Source: Orychophragmus violaceus (lineage: Eukaryota > Streptophyta > Magnoliopsida > Brassicales > Brassicaceae). From it: 64,000 bases of DNA. Shown piece by piece: positions 35,125-45,012 of this stretch. The translations under genes and the position numbers were made by a program. The stretch is from NCBI GenBank assembly GCA_030180135.1, contig CM058240.1:253001-317000 (forward strand), given 5' to 3'. Numbering within the stretch: the first letter of the stretch is position 1; the number at the start of each line of letters is the position of its first letter. The notes under the pieces are model-generated. The model had not been told where the DNA came from and did no database searches. It was given only the letters and a program-made list of their open reading frames with translations.

Positions 35125-38100
35125 TTAGTGGTATTCCTTCAGGCTTGCCGAGTTCCAGGATCGAGGTAAAGCCTTGCCTTTCATTGACTCAAGCTCGTAG
35201 ACTCCTGGTTTGACGACTTTCGTGACTTTGTAGGGTCCTTCCCACTTTGCCCCAAGTTTTCCTGCTCTCCACTCCTTGGTGTTTTCGTATACTTTGCGGA
35301 GGACGAAGTCACCGACTTGAAAATGGCGTTCCTTGACTTTCTGGTTGTAGTACCGAGCTGCGAGCTGTTGGTAGTTCTGAATCCTGAGTAGGGCTCGATC
35401 CCGTTCTTCCTCTAAGGTGTCGAGAGCCTGGATTAGCATTTTTTCATTGATTTCGGTATGGTGCGGCATGAGAGAGCGGCGGAGAGTGTAAATGTTAGCC
35501 TCTGCCGGCACCATTGCTTCCACGCCAAAGGCTAAGGAGAATGGGGTGGCTCCTGTTGCACTGCGGGGTGTCGTTCTATGCGACCAGAGGACTCCGTCTA
35601 ACTCATCCGCCCAAACTCCTTTTTTGTTTTCGAGGCGTTTTTTGATGCCGGCAATGATGGTTTTATTGGTGGCTTCGGCTTGGCCATTCCCCTGAGGATA
35701 CCTTGGTGTCGACTTGCTAAGGCGTATATCCCACTTCTGGCAGAATCCTTCGAATACTTTCGAGATGAACTGTGAGCCGTTATCTGTGACGATCTCATAA
35801 GGTAGCCCAAAACGACATATTATATATTTCCAGACGAAATTTTGAACCTGGACATCGTGGATGGCGACGTAAGCCTTGGCCTCTACCCACTTTGTGAAGT
35901 AGTCGGTCATAATGAGCAGGAAACGTCTTTGATTGGATAACGGTAATGGTCCAACGATGTCCATTGCCCATCTCATGAATGGGTAGGCCGCAGTTGACGT
36001 TGTGAGCAGCTCTGTAGGTCGATGTATGAATGGCGCATGTCGCTGACACCTTTCACACTTGTTAGAATAGGTCTCGCAGTCGGTTATCATAGTCGGCCAA
36101 TAGTGACCATTCAACTTGATTTTGAGGGCGAGAGATCTGCCTCCGGAGTGGTTTCCGCATGCTACAGAGTGCGTTTCTTCGAGAACCCGACTTACTTCGT
36201 ATCCATTTATGCATCTGAGGAGGATCTTGTTAGCAGAGTATTTGTAGAGGATACCTTCATGTATAGTGTATCGCGCGCATTTGACTTTAAGTCGTCGTGC
36301 TTCCCATTTATCTTCTGGGAGCTTCCCTTCCGTCAGGTATGCTCTTATCGGAAGTCGCCAATCTTTGTTGTCGCCGGTTAGGACAGCGATGAGGTCTACG
36401 CCCTTTGCTTGAATATTGTAGCACATGTCGTTTTTATCACTTATGAGTATTTCTTCATTTTCTTCCTGATTGCTTTCGGGGGGCGGGATGCTTGGCTCGT
36501 GGATCGTCTCTACCGGGATTCGTCGACAGAGATTGGGATTAGATGCCAGCGACGCAAGTGCATCTGCCGGGGCGTTCTCCTTTCTTGGTATCTGGACGAT
36601 GTCGAAAAATTCGAAAGAACTGGTGAGTTCCAACGCCGTCCTTCGATAAGCCTCCATTCGTTCATTTTTAGCTTCGTAGTCGCCGTTGATCTGGTTGGCT
36701 ACGAGCATGGAATCACAGTGGGCCAGGAGATGTCGTACTCCGATTTCTCTGGCTAGTCTGAGACCGGCTAACAAAGCTTCGTACTCGGCTGTGTTGTTAG
36801 AAGCCGTGAAACCTAGTTTGAATGACTGCTCTAATATCTCGCCGGTTGGTGATATGAGACGTATCCCTATCCCGGCTCCTTTTTTAGATGAAGCCCCGTC
36901 AACGAACAGTTTCCAATTCTTGTCTTCTGTCTCGGTACCGACATCCAATTCAGGTGATAATTCGACAAGGAAATCAGCTATTACCTGCGACTTGGCGGTT
37001 GTCCTATTCCTGTACTCGATGTCGTACTCACTTAACTCTATTGCCCACTTGGCTAGACGACCAGACTGTCCTGGGCTATGAAGTATCGTTCGAAGAGGTT
37101 GACTGCTTAATACAGCAATCGGATGTGACTGAAAATAAAGTCGCAGCTTCCGTGCCGAGATGACAATTGCGAAAGCCAGTTTTTCCATTGCAGGATACCT
37201 GGTTTCGGCTCCGTTCATTGTTTTGCTGACGTAGAAGACCGGCTTCTGTTCTCCTCGATCTTCCCGAACTAGCACGCCACTCACTGCTGTTGTTGAAACG
37301 GCGATGTAAAGTAGTAATGTCTCACCATTCTCGGGTTTAGACAGTATCGGCGGGTTCGACAAGTAGTCCTTGAGTTGGATGAAGGCTTCCTGACACTTCT
37401 CATCCCACACGAATCTTTTGTTCCCTCTTAGGAGCTCGTAAAAAGGCAGACATTTATCCGTTGACCGGGATATAAATCTGTTCAAGGCGGCTATGCGGCC
37501 AGTGAGGCGTTGCACCTCTCGAGTGTTCTTGGGAGATGGTAAGTCGATTATGGCCGTGATCTGCTTTGGATTAGCTTCTATTCCTCTCTGAGTTACCACG
37601 TATCCTAGGAATTCTCCCGATGTCACCCCAAATGTACACTTGGTTGGGTTAAGTTTCATGCCGTATCGGTTAAGGATGTTGAAACATTCCTTAAGATGAC
37701 CGACATGCTGAGAGGCAATCAGAGACTTGACCAGCATGTCGTCGATATAAACTTCCATTGTTGCGCCAAGTTGTCCTGCAAACATCCGGTTTACCAGCCG
37801 CTGGTAGGTGGCGCCGGCGTTTTTGAGGCCGAAAGGCATGACTTTGTAGCAATACGTGCCTCGTTCAGTGATGAAGGCCGTCTTTTCTCTGTCGTCTGGG
37901 TTCATGAGGATTTGGTTATATCCTGAGAACGCATCCATGAATGATAGCAGTTCGTTCCCAGCCGTCGCTTCAACAAGTCGGTCGATGTGCGGCAGCGGGA
38001 AACTATCCTTGGGGCAAGCTTTGTTGAGGTCCGTGAAGTCGACACACACTCTCCACTTCCCGTTTTTCTTCTTTACGACCACTGGATTGGCCAGCCAGTC

Positions 38101-39228
38101 AGGATATTTGACTTCTTGGATTGAACCGGCTTCGAGTAGCTTTTCTACTTCATCGTTGACTGCTTTAGCCCTTTCTGGGCCGAGTTTTCGCCTCTTTTGC
38201 TTGACTGGCTTGTAGGTCGGATCGACATTCAATTCGTGAGTTGTAATGGTTGGGTTGATACCCTTCATATCCTTCATTGTCCACGCAAATGTTGTAACGT
38301 TTTGCTGTAGGAAGGTGATCAGTTCCTCCTTGATGTCGTCCGGTAACCCTGCACCAATGCCCACACACTTGCTTGCATCTGATTCGTCAATGATGACTTG
38401 CTGGATTAGTTCCTTCTCCGGTCCTTTTCTTCCGTGTTCTGTGTTGATCATGCAGGAAGGCACCCTGATCTTATGTTCTCTTGCGAAACACGACCGACTT
38501 GCGCTCTGGCATCCTTTGACTGTCTGGATTCCTTTAGGTGTCGGGAATTTCAGACATTGATGGTATGTCGATGATACCGCCTTCATGCTATATAGCCATG
38601 GAGTTCCAAGGATCACGTTATAGATGGTTGGCTTGTCAATGACGTGAAACCTCACCAATCTGTTAACTCCTCCTGCGAAGACAGGCAACTTGATCGTTCC
38701 AATCGTGTACGTCGTCTCACTTGTGAACCCGGTGAGCGGCTTGGCCTTTTGCTTGATATCCTCCTCCTTAATGTCCATCTTCTTGAGTGTATCTAGGAAA
38801 ATTAAGTCTATCGAACTCCCGGTGTCCACCAGTATTCGAGATACTTGGCAACTTCCGATCAGAAGCTCAACCACCAGTGGGTCGTTATGAGGGTAGTGAG
38901 TTCCATAGAGGTCCTGGTCGGTAAAGATGACGGGCGGATCGTCTGATAGGATTGGTTGAGGCGCCTTTTGCGCGGCCAATGCTAGGCGTTCATAGACCTT
39001 GATTGACCGGACCGAATCATTTACGGAAATTAGACCACCCATGATCATGTTGATTCTTCGGATGGTCTTGGGGGTTTCTTCTTCGTCCTCTTCTTCTTCA
39101 CGGTTACGTTTCAAAGCTATGCTTTTGATACGCCGTGGCGGCTTATCTTGTTTGGGAGCCTGCTCGTCAGCTTTGTCTTCCTTCTTTTCCGACTCTTCCT
39201 TCTTCAACCTCTCGATGGCCGCCTTGAT
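35125..39228 (-). CDS. Pol polyprotein (protease, reverse transcriptase, two RNase H, integrase) of the gypsy element
   Basis: About 1,367 codons open after the gag stop, in the same frame as gag. No ATG occurs in the first ~60 codons, so expression probably depends on UAA readthrough. Domains in order (residues counted from the TTG at 39207): aspartic protease with LVDTGSSIDL near 127-136; reverse transcriptase with YIDDML near 486; gypsy RNase H (FYVSKTMNGAETRYPAMEKL...); a second, archaeal-type RNase H (LFVDGASSKKGAG near 765, AEYEALLAGL); integrase HHCC zinc finger (H...H, CERC near 1050); and DDE core (WAMDIVGPLP near 1079, VTDNGSQF near 1138, PQGNGQAEATNK). All catalytic motifs look intact. 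The tandem RNase H domains mark the Tat lineage. Plus-strand frames across it are shadows. Confidence 0.95.
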   Translation of the reverse strand: MKAAIERLKKEESEKKEDKADEQAPKQDKPPRRIKSIALKRNREEEEDEEETPKTIRRINMIMGGLISVNDSVRSIKVYERLALAAQKAPQPILSDDPPVIFTDQDLYGTHYPHNDPLVVELLIGSCQVSRILVDTGSSIDLIFLDTLKKMDIKEEDIKQKAKPLTGFTSETTYTIGTIKLPVFAGGVNRLVRFHVIDKPTIYNVILGTPWLYSMKAVSSTYHQCLKFPTPKGIQTVKGCQSASRSCFAREHKIRVPSCMINTEHGRKGPEKELIQQVIIDESDASKCVGIGAGLPDDIKEELITFLQQNVTTFAWTMKDMKGINPTITTHELNVDPTYKPVKQKRRKLGPERAKAVNDEVEKLLEAGSIQEVKYPDWLANPVVVKKKNGKWRVCVDFTDLNKACPKDSFPLPHIDRLVEATAGNELLSFMDAFSGYNQILMNPDDREKTAFITERGTYCYKVMPFGLKNAGATYQRLVNRMFAGQLGATMEVYIDDMLVKSLIASQHVGHLKECFNILNRYGMKLNPTKCTFGVTSGEFLGYVVTQRGIEANPKQITAIIDLPSPKNTREVQRLTGRIAALNRFISRSTDKCLPFYELLRGNKRFVWDEKCQEAFIQLKDYLSNPPILSKPENGETLLLYIAVSTTAVSGVLVREDRGEQKPVFYVSKTMNGAETRYPAMEKLAFAIVISARKLRLYFQSHPIAVLSSQPLRTILHSPGQSGRLAKWAIELSEYDIEYRNRTTAKSQVIADFLVELSPELDVGTETEDKNWKLFVDGASSKKGAGIGIRLISPTGEILEQSFKLGFTASNNTAEYEALLAGLRLAREIGVRHLLAHCDSMLVANQINGDYEAKNERMEAYRRTALELTSSFEFFDIVQIPRKENAPADALASLASNPNLCRRIPVETIHEPSIPPPESNQEENEEILISDKNDMCYNIQAKGVDLIAVLTGDNKDWRLPIRAYLTEGKLPEDKWEARRLKVKCARYTIHEGILYKYSANKILLRCINGYEVSRVLEETHSVACGNHSGGRSLALKIKLNGHYWPTMITDCETYSNKCERCQRHAPFIHRPTELLTTSTAAYPFMRWAMDIVGPLPLSNQRRFLLIMTDYFTKWVEAKAYVAIHDVQVQNFVWKYIICRFGLPYEIVTDNGSQFISKVFEGFCQKWDIRLSKSTPRYPQGNGQAEATNKTIIAGIKKRLENKKGVWADELDGVLWSHRTTPRSATGATPFSLAFGVEAMVPAEANIYTLRRSLMPHHTEINEKMLIQALDTLEEERDRALLRIQNYQQLAARYYNQKVKERHFQVGDFVLRKVYENTKEWRAGKLGAKWEGPYKVTKVVKPGVYELESMKGKALPRSWNSASLKEYH

Positions 39229-40905
39229 TTACTCATTCGAAAGTCGGGAGTAGAGTGCGTTTCTGAGGTTCCGACATTCAGCTGTGTCGTGCGACGTAGC
39301 TTGATGGTATTCACAGTACTTGTCTCCCGTGGTGGAAGCTGTCTGCTGTGCCTTCTTTGTCTCTTTACCTCTCTTATTCCACGGTTTTGATGACCGGGAC
39401 TTGTCGGTACCGTCTACAACCATTGTTTTGGCGTTTTTGCTGTCGTAGTGCTGTCTGGGTTCTCTTTCTTCCTTCCTATCTGTTTGTTTTCCAGAACCAA
39501 ACCTCTTTGCCAGTGCGACTTTCTTCTCCTCCAATTCCACGAACTTGTTTGCTCGATGGAGTGCGTCTTCGATGGTTAGTGGCGGGTTGACGACTAAATC
39601 TTGGTAAAATGGCGACTCGTGCCAGACGGCGTTTGTCAGGGCTGCGATAGTGAATTTATCCGGTGCCTCAGCTCGTGTCATCACCGCCCTGAACCTCTCT
39701 ACGAAATCTTTCAAAGTTTCCTTCTTCTCTTGCGTCATTGATATCAACGCGCTTAGTGAAGTATCTTTGCGAATGTAGGCAAAGTGATGCCTTACGAATG
39801 CCCATGTGAGATCCGAGAAGCTGTCAATCGATTTGGAGGGAAGTCGGGAGAACCAGTTCAGCGCGTCTCCTTCCAGGGTTTCGGTGAACAGTTGGCAGAA
39901 GCCGATGTCACGCTCCTCATTCGACGAGAACCGCGCCTTTGCCGCCATGATTTTGAATGTTGTGAGATGGGTCGCTGGATCTTTTGTGCCGTCGTACATC
40001 GGTAGTCTGAGCTTTTCTCTTTGCCTGATATACGTGTTTGTGATGCGCGAGGTAAAGGGAGTCCTACGAGTTTCCTCGATTATTCGATCTATCTCGGGTG
40101 CGGATCCCTTCACGCCATGGACCTCCCCTTTTAATTCTTTAAGGGTGTCTTTTAGCTCAATCAGTTGTTTTTCAACATGGTTGCGACTTGCTCGGCGAAT
40201 AGATGCTCTGTGAGTTTTCTCGTATGACATACCTCGCTCACGGCGATAGTTGTCTCGGTGCGAGCCATCCTCACGTCGCGAATTTCGTCTGTGGTGCACG
40301 TCCCGTGTCCGGTGACTGGTATGTTCCTCTCTGTCGGGTGAATACCTCTCATCACTTTGGTTGTTACGTCTCTGACTTTCGCTCCGTTTGGATCTTTCAG
40401 AACCTTCCCTCCGATGTGAGCTCCGCTCGCGAGTATCCTTGTCGCTTTCCTTACGTGGGTTACTCCTGGATTCGCTGCTATGGCTCTGTTCATGGTGGCT
40501 TTCCTCAGATGTGCTATAGACCAGTCGTCTAGCGACTTTGTCTTTCACCTTTGAAGGCACCTCTTTCCTGGGTTTTCTCGACCGTTGTCCTGAAAGGATC
40601 TTTGCTTGCTCTGTCTGCAGTAGGTCGACTTTCTTTGAAAACGTCTTGATCAAGTCGTTCTGTGACTCGATCTTGGCCATTAGAGTGGCTAAGGTCTTGT
40701 CTTGCTCGATCTGGGCTTCTGTTTCGCTGAGTGACGGGGCATGTTTGCCGTCATCCCGAGCTTTGTTCTTGGCGGTGTTTCGCGGCTGCTTGCTGCCTTT
40801 GGCAGCCTCATCTTCGTGATCACTCTGGTTGTAATCACTTCCCTCATGGTCGCTTAGGTCGACCTTAGGGTTTTCCGAATCTGTTTCGTTACCGTTTCCC
40901 GACAT
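39229..40905 (-). CDS. Gag protein of the gypsy element
   Basis: 558 residues, starting 47 nt inside the 5' LTR end. The N-terminal third is highly charged (Arg/Ser/Glu repeats such as SSHRREGSERSKRSE). The retrotransposon gag/capsid domain (about residues 280-420) contains LPMYDGTKDPATHLTTF and GDALNWFSRLPSKSI. The C terminus has a CHHC zinc-knuckle variant, CEYHQATSHDTAEC, standard in this lineage in place of CCHC. The frame ends TAA at 39231-39229 and pol continues in the same frame. Gag packages the RNA and forms the particle; no damage is seen. Confidence 0.93.
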   Translation of the reverse strand: MSGNGNETDSENPKVDLSDHEGSDYNQSDHEDEAAKGSKQPRNTAKNKARDDGKHAPSLSETEAQIEQDKTLATLMAKIESQNDLIKTFSKKVDLLQTEQAKILSGQRSRKPRKEVPSKVKDKVARRLVYSTSEESHHEQSHSSESRSNPRKESDKDTRERSSHRREGSERSKRSESQRRNNQSDERYSPDREEHTSHRTRDVHHRRNSRREDGSHRDNYRRERGMSYEKTHRASIRRASRNHVEKQLIELKDTLKELKGEVHGVKGSAPEIDRIIEETRRTPFTSRITNTYIRQREKLRLPMYDGTKDPATHLTTFKIMAAKARFSSNEERDIGFCQLFTETLEGDALNWFSRLPSKSIDSFSDLTWAFVRHHFAYIRKDTSLSALISMTQEKKETLKDFVERFRAVMTRAEAPDKFTIAALTNAVWHESPFYQDLVVNPPLTIEDALHRANKFVELEEKKVALAKRFGSGKQTDRKEEREPRQHYDSKNAKTMVVDGTDKSRSSKPWNKRGKETKKAQQTASTTGDKYCEYHQATSHDTAECRNLRNALYSRLSNE

Positions 40906-40931
40906 CTCGTTTCAGAAATTTCTCTTAGAAA

Positions 40932-40949
40932 TCCCCACAGTCGGCGCCA
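40932..40949 (-). other. Primer binding site of the LTR retrotransposon
   Basis: TGGCGCCGACTGTGGGGA begins two bases inside the 5' LTR end. The first eight bases match the complement of the 3' end of plant tRNA-Asp (TGGCGCCG...), with mismatches further in. Primer identity is therefore tentative. Confidence 0.6.
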
Positions 40950-40951
40950 AT

Positions 40952-41499
40952 TGTAAGATCTCAACTCGTTCTATCCGAGAATAGAAAGAGTTTTAGGGTT
41001 TGTGAATTAGGGATTCTAAAAGAAGGATTAATGAACGCGGTGAGATGAAGGAAATTAGGGTTTTTAGCCGGCGTTTCCAAGTCGGAAGCCGGTAAAGACT
41101 GGTTGTAAAGTCGCCGGAGAGATTTTAGGTCAAAAGTCGCTCTAAAGTCTCCCAAGCCGAAAATATTAAGAAAAGCGTATCCTTTCATTCATTCATAAGG
41201 TTCCCTTATATAAGGTTACAAGTCGGCTATCAATAAAAGGAAAATAAGAGATATCTACGAATATTTCCTAATATCCCGATTCTAACGGGATATGGAATAT
41301 TTCCATATTATTGATGTCGGCGAGCCGCCTTGGTCTTCTTGATCGAACACCCTCCAAAAACCCTAATGTAAGCCGGTCGCTCCAAGTCCAGTTTAACCTA
41401 AGTTTTACCGTCTTGGGCCTTTTACCGACTTTCCATTACTGGGCCGACCTATACTCATGAATAGGCCTTTTTAGGAAAGTGCTAATCTTGACTCCAACA
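40952..41499 (-). repeat. 5' LTR (548 bp)
   Basis: Promoter LTR for gag-pol. One base and one 15-bp duplication distinguish it from the other LTR by direct reading. Confidence 0.95.
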
Positions 41500-41504
41500 A
41501 TAAA

Positions 41505-42432
41505 TTTATTATACGAATCCAAAAGAAGAGGGCAACCCAAGACCACACAATCAGTTTAAACAATATAAAAATAGAAAAGTTTTTACAAATGAAAATCTTC
41601 TATGTCAATTTGTTTTTTCGCTAGTGTAAATCAATTATCTTTTCATCGATTTTGTCATATAAAATGTAATATATATTTTTAATGAAAAATAAAACCTTCA
41701 AATTTTAAATGAAATCTTATTGGAGTTTAACCAAACATAAACAGATTTTAAGAAAGACTTTAGCAAATTCTTAAAATCACTTCAAAAGTACAGTAAAAAT
41801 AGAAAAATATGTTTTTACAAAGACTAGTATTGTTATAAATTAAAAAAAAAAAATCCTAAAGAAGAGGACAAACCAAGACTAATCAAATGAAAATTTAAAA
41901 TAAAATTTCTTCCTCTCAATTCTCACAGGAAGAAGCAATCCACAAAAGAAAAACCAATGAGTGAATTAACTACAAATGAAAACTATTCGAATTTTTATAT
42001 CTATAGAATCCGTCAATAAATGTTGTTTTATATTCACAAATGTTCTACTTAGCAACAATCAAAATTTTGAAAATTGATCCCCATGACATGCATAATACTC
42101 GTGGATAGCATATAATATTGTTCTCAAGAACACAAAGCTAATTAAGGAAAAATTATAGAAGAACCCAAACGAAAATCCAGTTAAAATAGCCTTAAACAAA
42201 GGAGAACCACAAATGTTAATTAGAAGACCTTCAAAAAAAAAAAACCACACATGAATGAAAACAAAGTTTCGAATCACCAACTAACCAAAAGAAAATCAAA
42301 CAAAAAGATAAAGAACACGAAGAGGTTTCATGAAATACAGTCGTGCTGACAATCTTCGGTTTCATTCAATCGTTCGCCCATAGAACAAAAGAAAAGCATA
42401 AGAGCAAGAGGAATCGAAGGAGTAGTAAGTGT
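41505..42432. other. Intergenic DNA upstream of the DUF620 gene
   Basis: AT-rich, no gene. The last ~100 bp are the probable leader of the DUF620 gene; a longer in-frame start at 42343 exists there but is not the conserved one. Confidence 0.5.
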
Positions 42433-43702
42433 ATGAGGAAGCTGTGTCCGAACATAGACAAAGACGATGGTTTGGAGACGGTTTTGGAAATTCCGATACC
42501 GGAGGAGATGTTTTCCGGTATGGGTAATAACGTTGCGTTAAGGTGGCAGAACATGATGACGTGGATGAAAGCTCAAACGTCTGATAAATGGTCACAACCG
42601 TTGATCGCTGCTCGTATCAACGAGCTTCGTTTTCTTCTCTATCTCGTTGGGTCGCCTCTTATACCTCTTCAGGTTCAAGTTGGTCACTCTGTTCATAAGC
42701 CTGTCAAAGATTGCTCTATTGTAAGTAATCAAACCACAACTTTGAAATCAATCTAACCGGTGCAATTGAACCGGTGATGATCTAACCAATCTCATTTTAT
42801 GATTTCAGCAAGCTTCGACGGCGAAATATATAGTGCAACAGTACATAGCGGCGACGGGAGGACCGGCAGCGCTAAACGCCGTAAACAGCATGTGCGTAAC
42901 CGGACAAGTGAAGATGACGGCGTCAGAGTTTCATCAAGGAGATGATTCAGGTGGTAATCTTAAAAGCAACGACGAAATGGGTGGTTTCGTTTTGTGGCAG
43001 AAGGATCCAGATCTTTGGTGTTTGGAGCTCGTTGTCTCTGGATGTAAAGTCATATGCGGGAGTAATGGTCGGCTTTCGTGGCGACATTCCTCTAACCAGC
43101 AAACACCGGCGTCTACCGGAACACCAAGACCGCTCCGTCGGTTTTTACAGGTAACCAATTTTTTTTTTTTTTTATGTATTTTGTCTGGTTATGCTGAACC
43201 GGTTGTTTATTGTTAGTAGGGTTTAGATCCTCGTTCAACGGCAAATTTGTTTCTCGACGCGACTTGCATTGGAGAGAAGATTATCAATGGTGAAGATTGC
43301 TTTATATTGAAACTAGAGACGGGTCCAGCGATTCGAGAGGCTCAAAGCGGTCCAAATTTTGAGATCATTCATCATACAATATGGGGTTATTTTAGCCAGA
43401 GATCGGGACTATTGATTCAGTTTGAGGACTCGAGACTTTTGAGAATGCGTACAAAGGAAGACGATGATGTTTTTTGGGAGACAAGCGCTGAATCAGTGAT
43501 GGATGATTATCGGTACGTGGATAATGTAAACATCGCTCACGGCGGAAAAACGTCAGTTACAGTTTTCCGTTATGGTGAAGCGTCAGCAAACCATCGAAGA
43601 CAAATGACGGAAAAGTGGCGGATCGAAGAAGTTGATTTTAACATTTGGGGCCTCTCGGTGGATCATTTTCTTCCTCCCGCCAATTTGCAGATCGAAAAAT
43701 AA
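42433..43702 (+). CDS. DUF620 family protein (At5g66740-like)
   Basis: Three exons, 42433-42720, 42809-43150 and 43220-43702, join in phase to 370 residues. The protein is a plant-specific DUF620 member of unknown biochemical function. The family-standard start is MRKLCPN, so the ATG at 42433 is chosen over the in-frame ATG 30 codons upstream. Conserved stretches include ALRWQNMMTWMKAQTSDKW near residue 37, YIAATGGPAALNAVNSMCVTG, FVLWQKDPDLWCLELVVSG, the Arg/Pro-rich PRPLRRFLQGLDPRSTA and FEIIHHTIWGYFSQRSGLL. No signal peptide or membrane segment is apparent. Family proteins have a beta-rich lipoprotein-like fold signature, but no activity can be assigned. Gene order next to IDD1 matches Arabidopsis (recalled). 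Confidence 0.9.
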
Positions 43703-45012
43703 TTTTTGTTTTAAGTTTAATTCGTTTGCTCAGAATTCACATTTTTACTAAAATATCAACTGATGAACATGTGCAGTTAAGATCTTCTTAACTATTAACC
43801 ATTGGGTCCAAATGTTTACGGGTTTTTAAGTACGGTCAGTTTTATCGTGTGTTTTCATTAAAACCGCACTTAAAATGTACTATAAAATTTTATCCACTTA
43901 ATCTGCATTGTTTTACTTATTGTTACCATTCAGAAAAAGTTATATACAAGTATGTCTTGAGGTCTAGTGGACCTACTAAACTGATATTTATTTCCAGTCA
44001 CACACAATTCTTAGCCAATTGAACATCTCAAAGTTCATATATTGCTTTTTGATGAGTTAAGCTAATTCTTGACAATCACCTCCAAAAGTTTTATATACTC
44101 ACAACTTACTTCATAGTGCCAATCCTTTTGATGTATCTCTAAGATGGACATCAAATTACCGAAACGGATATAAAATTCACCAAATTAACTAAGTAATTTT
44201 TCTGCGTTACAAAAATAATTATTTGATTATAATAAAATAAAATATCTTGAAACATAACATAATTTATTGGTTGTGGACTGTATGGTTATTAAAATAAGAT
44301 TTGAAGTAGGTAGATTCGTGATTCGCATTAGTAGTCGTATTTTCAAAGTATTTGGGCTAGTGCTTCCAGTTGGCCTTGGTCTTCGGTTTTGTCTAATAAG
44401 AGTTAGTAGAACCGCGTCTGTCTCTCTGTTTCGTTTCCTTGCTATTGAGATAGTTTATACCGCTGATCTCGTTTGAAAGATGTTTGTTTATGCCGTCTTT
44501 CCAATTTAAGCTTCCATTAAGACATTATGACATTGGTTTTCCATTTTCTTTGCCATTAGTTTTTATTTTTTTAGTTTTTGGTATTGTGTTGATATTGGAG
44601 TTCAGCTTTTTCTATGTTTTTGTATTTGGTTTATGGGTTGGATTCCACCATTTTATAAGACTATATTCAATGTACCACTCCTCCATTTTTTACTTTAAAA
44701 TAAAGTAGTGTTTTACTTTAATGTATTTCTTTATTTTTTACTCTATAAATAGAATATTTTGTATAGACTGTTTTTTAATTTTGTTTTTAATATATTTTGA
44801 TTATAAAATTTACAATTTGACTCTATTTTTTTAAAATATTATTTTATATTTTTTATGAACAAGAAAATAATATTGAAAGTAATAAATTTTTATTTTACAA
44901 TGTTTAAAAAATAGTTATAATTATTGCTGGAAAATATAAATAAATATATATATATATATTTATATAATTATTATTATATTTATAAAATTAGAAATTAAAT
45001 TTTTTAATATAT
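43703..45012. other. Intergenic DNA, no gene
   Basis: AT-rich. From about 44670 the sequence is an extremely AT-rich block with ctccattttttactttaaaa-type motifs that resemble a small element. The LINE insertion at 45013 may lie inside it, because related AT-rich sequence resumes after 48130. Confidence 0.45.

Larger units (their letters stand above)
30435..41499 (-). mobile_element. Complete Ty3/gypsy (Tat-lineage) LTR retrotransposon
   Basis: An 11,065-bp element inserted with a 5-bp target duplication, ataaa at 30430-30434 and 41500-41504. Coding direction is minus, so the right LTR (40952-41499) is the 5' LTR and the left LTR (30435-30997) the 3' LTR. Both start TG and end CA. A primer binding site, TGGCGCCGACTGTGGGGA (minus, 40949-40932), adjoins the 5' LTR and resembles a tRNA-Asp-type site with mismatches. 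An 11-G polypurine tract (31003-31013, C on plus) adjoins the 3' LTR. Contents in coding order are gag, one UAA, pol with two RNase H domains, a poly(A) tract, tandem repeats, and an opposite-strand spliced gene. Dual RNase H plus an antisense gene between pol and 3' LTR are recognised Tat-lineage features. All frames are open, so it may be autonomous and recently active. Confidence 0.95.

Noticed and set aside
36022..40819. Many plus-strand frames of 70-135 codons across gag-pol
   Set aside because: Antisense shadows of the well-supported gag and pol frames. Only the spliced gene at 31511-34098 has independent support.
42343..42432. Upstream ATG start for the DUF620 protein
   Set aside because: Adds 30 residues not in the recalled family start (MRKLCPN); more likely leader sequence.
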